NCBI GenBank assembly: GCA_947499715.1
Contig: CANMPL010000018.1
Coordinates: 1-37,952, forward strand
Length of the DNA: 37,952 bases
Source: an uncultured Paracoccaceae bacterium
Lineage (GTDB): Bacteria > Pseudomonadota > Alphaproteobacteria > Rhodobacterales > Rhodobacteraceae
Direction: 5' to 3'
This document shows, one piece after another, positions 35,127-37,952 of the stretch. The position numbers were made by a program, and so were the translations under genes. Positions within the stretch are counted from its first letter, which is position 1, and each line of letters begins with the position of its first letter. Below the pieces are notes generated by a model. That model was not told where the DNA came from, made no database searches, and saw only the letters and a program-made list of their open reading frames with translations.

Positions 35127-36854
35127 ATGACAACCGACCGCAGTGGGACCAAAACCGTGAATATTCAGACCTTCGACAGCGTCACATCATCCGTCAAACT
35201 GGTGATCTGGGACCTCGATGAAACCTTCTGGAAGGGCACATTGTCCGAAGAGGGGATTGAACCCATTCAGGCCCATATCGACATGGTCCGCACGCTTGTC
35301 GATCGCGGTATCATGTGTTCGATCTGTTCCAAGAATGACTTTGATCAGGCCAAGGACGCGCTTGAGAAACTGGGCATCTGGGATCTCTTTGTCTTTCCCC
35401 ATATCGCATGGTCCCCCAAGGGGCAGGCGATTGAAAAGATGGTCAAGGATATGGGGCTGCGGGACGAAAACGTCCTGTTCCTTGATGACAACCACCTGAA
35501 CCTCGAAGAGGCGCAGTTTTTCAACAAAAGCCTGATGGCGGTCGAGGCCCATGGCGACATGACCGGCCTTCTGGCCCTGCCGCAAATGAAGGGGAAGGAC
35601 GACAGCGCCCATTCCCGCCTCGCGCAATACAAGGTGATGGAGCAAAAGCAGTCCGAGCAATCGGAAACCGGCCTGTCGAACACTGAATTCCTCAAACAAT
35701 CCGAAATTAAGATCCGCATCATTACGGATGTGGAAAACCACATGGACCGGGTGCTGGAAATCCTCAACCGCACCAACCAGCTGAACTTTACCAAGGTGCG
35801 CGCCAATACGGATGCCGAACGCCGCGATCTGGATGAGCTGCTGGCCGTCTCTGGCATGCACGCCGGCCTGATCGAGGTGCGCGACCGCTATGGCGACTAC
35901 GGCATCGTCGGGTTTTTCTGTGTGCGCACGAAATTCTCCGGCACCACCGTGCACCATCTGGCGTTCTCTTGCCGGACGCTGAACATGGGTGTCGAACAAT
36001 GGGTCTGGAACTATCTGGGCCGCCCAGACTTCAAGCACGTGGGCCCCGTCGCCGGCGAGCTGTCAGAGCCTGAAACCGTCGACTGGATCACCGAAGTCAC
36101 CGATTTCGACACCGGCGCGAATGAACTGGAAGAACGCCGGCTGTGCCTTGTGGGCGGCTGTGACCTTTTGCAGGTCTCTTTCTATTGCGGCACCAATCGC
36201 GATGAATTTGTGAACAAGCAAGACGATAACGGCATGCTGGTGCGCTATGATGACGTGGGTTTCTTCATCAACCCGCGCGATCCACAGCTCAAACACTCCA
36301 AGCCGCTGCAGCGCTTTGCGGGCTATACATTGGACGAGATGAAGGATCTGGACCGCTCCCTCAAAGAGGCCGATTTGATCCTGCTGTCGATGTATTTCTC
36401 GATCCCCTCGGACAACCTCTTTACCTATGGCGGTGAGGAATTTGGCGGCAAATATTACGCCACCATCCCGCCGCGTCGGATGAAAAAGCTGATGCAGGAC
36501 CCTGATCACGCGATGCGCTTTGCCAAGGAAATGTTCCACCGCCGCCTGCCACTGGAAGAGCGGCTGGACCTGACCCGCCGCAGCTTTGAACACGCCGATA
36601 ATCTGCGCGATCCAGAAACCCCGCTGTTTATTTTGTCATCTGTCACCAAACACGGGCAGCAGGCAGAGCGCACGCTGGCGATGCGGCAGGGCTTTAATGC
36701 CATGTGTCGCGATTTCTGTGCCGGGCGCCCCAACACGTTCTTTGTCGATATCGACACGCTTTTGGATGACGACGAATTCGCCGACAGCGATCACTACACC
36801 CGCACCGGCTATTTCAAGATCGCCGAATTCGTAAACCAGAACGCGCGGCCCTAA
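35127..36854 (+). CDS. FkbH-like protein: HAD domain, GNAT-like domain, SGNH-like C-terminal domain
   Basis: 575 residues; the start follows AAGG six bases upstream. HAD motif I DLDET at 29-33 with WKGTL, SICSKND near 65-71 and FLDDN at 118-122 are those of FkbH-type HAD IIIC proteins, which in polyketide pathways load a glyceryl unit onto a carrier protein. The GNAT-like part (about 190-310) carries NRTNQLNFTKVRAN and GIVGFFCV. From about 335 the chain continues with LCLVGGCDLLQVSF (C345) and ends with DSDHYTRTGYFKIAEF (D553, H556), which look like blocks I and V of an SGNH hydrolase/acyltransferase with Cys instead of Ser. No carrier protein or polyketide genes are present, so modification of the polysaccharide is the more likely role. 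Confidence 0.8.
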   Translation: MTTDRSGTKTVNIQTFDSVTSSVKLVIWDLDETFWKGTLSEEGIEPIQAHIDMVRTLVDRGIMCSICSKNDFDQAKDALEKLGIWDLFVFPHIAWSPKGQAIEKMVKDMGLRDENVLFLDDNHLNLEEAQFFNKSLMAVEAHGDMTGLLALPQMKGKDDSAHSRLAQYKVMEQKQSEQSETGLSNTEFLKQSEIKIRIITDVENHMDRVLEILNRTNQLNFTKVRANTDAERRDLDELLAVSGMHAGLIEVRDRYGDYGIVGFFCVRTKFSGTTVHHLAFSCRTLNMGVEQWVWNYLGRPDFKHVGPVAGELSEPETVDWITEVTDFDTGANELEERRLCLVGGCDLLQVSFYCGTNRDEFVNKQDDNGMLVRYDDVGFFINPRDPQLKHSKPLQRFAGYTLDEMKDLDRSLKEADLILLSMYFSIPSDNLFTYGGEEFGGKYYATIPPRRMKKLMQDPDHAMRFAKEMFHRRLPLEERLDLTRRSFEHADNLRDPETPLFILSSVTKHGQQAERTLAMRQGFNAMCRDFCAGRPNTFFVDIDTLLDDDEFADSDHYTRTGYFKIAEFVNQNARP

Positions 36855-37047
36855 ACTGCCTCATCTTTGTGCTGTTTTAAGGCTTATCTGTCATAGCGCC
36901 GCGGTGGGGCCGCATCCTTGCCTCAAAACGGCCATGCCATTTGGCAAGTTTCGGCCTGCGGCAGATCACCCTCTATGGCTTTGCGCAACACATGCTATGA
37001 AGACCCAAAAACCCGAGTAGAAGAAATTTACGTAAGGCAAACCCATC

Positions 37048-37952
37048 ATGACAGCTGTGACCGACACAATTACCTGGGGTACCGAACAGGCCGATAAAAC
37101 GGTGACGGTTTATTTTGTGCCAAATGGCCAAAGCCGCACCTTTGCGCCTGGTGAATCCGTCACCTCTGAAGGGTTCAACGCCTATGAAAAGGCGCAGTTC
37201 CAGGCGGCCTTTGATCGGATCGCTTCTGTCTGTGACCTGGAATTTGAGATCGTGACAAGTGCGTCTCAGGGGGCCAATGCCGATTTCCAGATGGTGCTGG
37301 ATACCAACGAAATCAGCAACCTGCCCGAGGACGAACAGTTTTTGGGTTATTTCAATCCTCCTGGTGAATCCAATGCCGGGGTCGGGGTCTTTAATGGTGA
37401 CTTGTGGGATCGTCAGGATGGTGGCGACCTGCGCTTGGGTGGTTTTGGCTTTGTCACCATCGTGCATGAATTGCTGCACGGGCTTGGGTTGGCGCATCCC
37501 CATGATGATGGCGGCGGCTCAACGATCATGCAGGGTGTGACAGATGCCTTTGATGACTATGGGCGCAACGGCCTAAACCAAGGTGTCTATACCACCATGT
37601 CCTATAATTCGGGCTACCTGACCGGACCTGTCGGGTCTGATCCCGGCTTTTCGGGCAATTACGGCTATGAAGCCGGGCCGATGGCGCTGGATATCGCAGC
37701 CCTGCAAGACATGTATGGCATCGTGGCTCGCAACACTGGCAACACTACTTATCGCCTGCCTGATGCCAATCAGGGCGGCACCATGTGGCGTGCAATCTGG
37801 GATACCAAGGGCTTTGACGAAATCCGCTATGATGGCAATCGCGACATCACCATCGATCTGCGTCCCGCGACGCTGCAATACGGCGAAGGGGCAGGGGGCT
37901 ATATCTCGGCCGCGCGGGGCATCGCAGGCGGCTATACCATTGCCAAAGGCGT
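37048..37952 (+). CDS. serralysin-like M10 metalloprotease with RTX tail, N-terminal part (continues at base 1)
   Basis: This is the first part of one 594-residue protein that crosses the circular junction: 276 codons from 37048 to 37875, then bases 1-957 in the same frame. The catalytic zinc motif HELLHGLGLAH lies at residues 140-150, with E141 as general base, and the Met-turn TTMSY lies around M184. Both are diagnostic of serralysin-type (M10) extracellular proteases, which are secreted calcium-dependently by type I systems. There is no Sec signal peptide, as expected for this route. The start ATG at 37048 follows TAAGG at 37033-37037. It lies 193 bases after the FkbH-like gene on the same strand. 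The role (processing of surface or extracellular protein) is inferred. Family assignment is firm. Confidence 0.93.
   Translation, partial: MTAVTDTITWGTEQADKTVTVYFVPNGQSRTFAPGESVTSEGFNAYEKAQFQAAFDRIASVCDLEFEIVTSASQGANADFQMVLDTNEISNLPEDEQFLGYFNPPGESNAGVGVFNGDLWDRQDGGDLRLGGFGFVTIVHELLHGLGLAHPHDDGGGSTIMQGVTDAFDDYGRNGLNQGVYTTMSYNSGYLTGPVGSDPGFSGNYGYEAGPMALDIAALQDMYGIVARNTGNTTYRLPDANQGGTMWRAIWDTKGFDEIRYDGNRDITIDLRPATLQYGEGAGGYISAARGIAGGYTIAKG
37876..37952. repeat. terminal direct repeat, right copy (circular contig overlap)
   Basis: Exact second copy of bases 1-77. A 77-base overlap is the size a k=77 de Bruijn assembler leaves at the ends of a closed circle. That explanation is inference; the identity is directly visible. 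Confidence 0.95.

Overview
The window is a complete circular replicon. Its last 77 bases (37876-37952) repeat its first 77 bases exactly, and an open reading frame for a serralysin-type protease runs through the join without a frame change. The circle is therefore 37,875 bp with a contig overlap. Replication and partition genes (RPA-type initiator, ParA, ParB, iterons, DnaA box, two parS-like palindromes) mark it as a plasmid. High G+C by eye, the RPA-type initiator, a DUF2793 protein, an sqdB homologue and RTX proteins with M10 catalytic domains point to the Roseobacter group or other Rhodobacterales. This placement rests on family knowledge, not a search.

Layout. (1) 35127 through the origin to 3545, plus strand: FkbH-like HAD/GNAT protein, M10 metalloprotease with RTX tail, DUF4422-GT8 glycosyltransferase, sulfotransferase. 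(2) 3602-8486: UDP-sulfoquinovose synthase, carbohydrate-type sulfotransferase, SDR epimerase, SAM methyltransferase, Stf0-type sulfotransferase. (3) 8561-14984: two very large multi-domain glycosyltransferases and a KpsM-type ABC permease. (4) 14968-18221, minus: phosphomannomutase/phosphoglucomutase and a membrane-bound 4,6-dehydratase. (5) 18504-24465: 1031-residue RTX protein, polyprenyl-phosphate sugar transferase, small SDR, CAP-domain RTX protein. (6) 24645-30093: Wza/KpsD-like lipoprotein, UDP-galactopyranose mutase, GT2 glycosyltransferase, KpsE and KpsT. (7) 30105-33934: parS-like sites, parB, parA, origin and repA. (8) 33960-34955: DUF2793 protein.

Taken together, most of the plasmid reads as a portable surface-polysaccharide factory: sugar-nucleotide enzymes, a lipid-linked initiating transferase, glycosyltransferases, a KpsMT/KpsE/Wza-like export route, and a sulfur-decoration set of three sulfotransferases from three families plus UDP-sulfoquinovose synthase. 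It also carries three RTX proteins that should leave by type I secretion, although no type I transporter is encoded. The inferred product is a sulfated, possibly galactofuranose- and sulfoquinovose-containing capsule or exopolysaccharide with companion secreted proteins. No conjugation, mobilisation, transposase, toxin-antitoxin, tRNA, rRNA or CRISPR features were seen. The only gene-free stretch above 300 bases (32566-32953) holds the replication origin.
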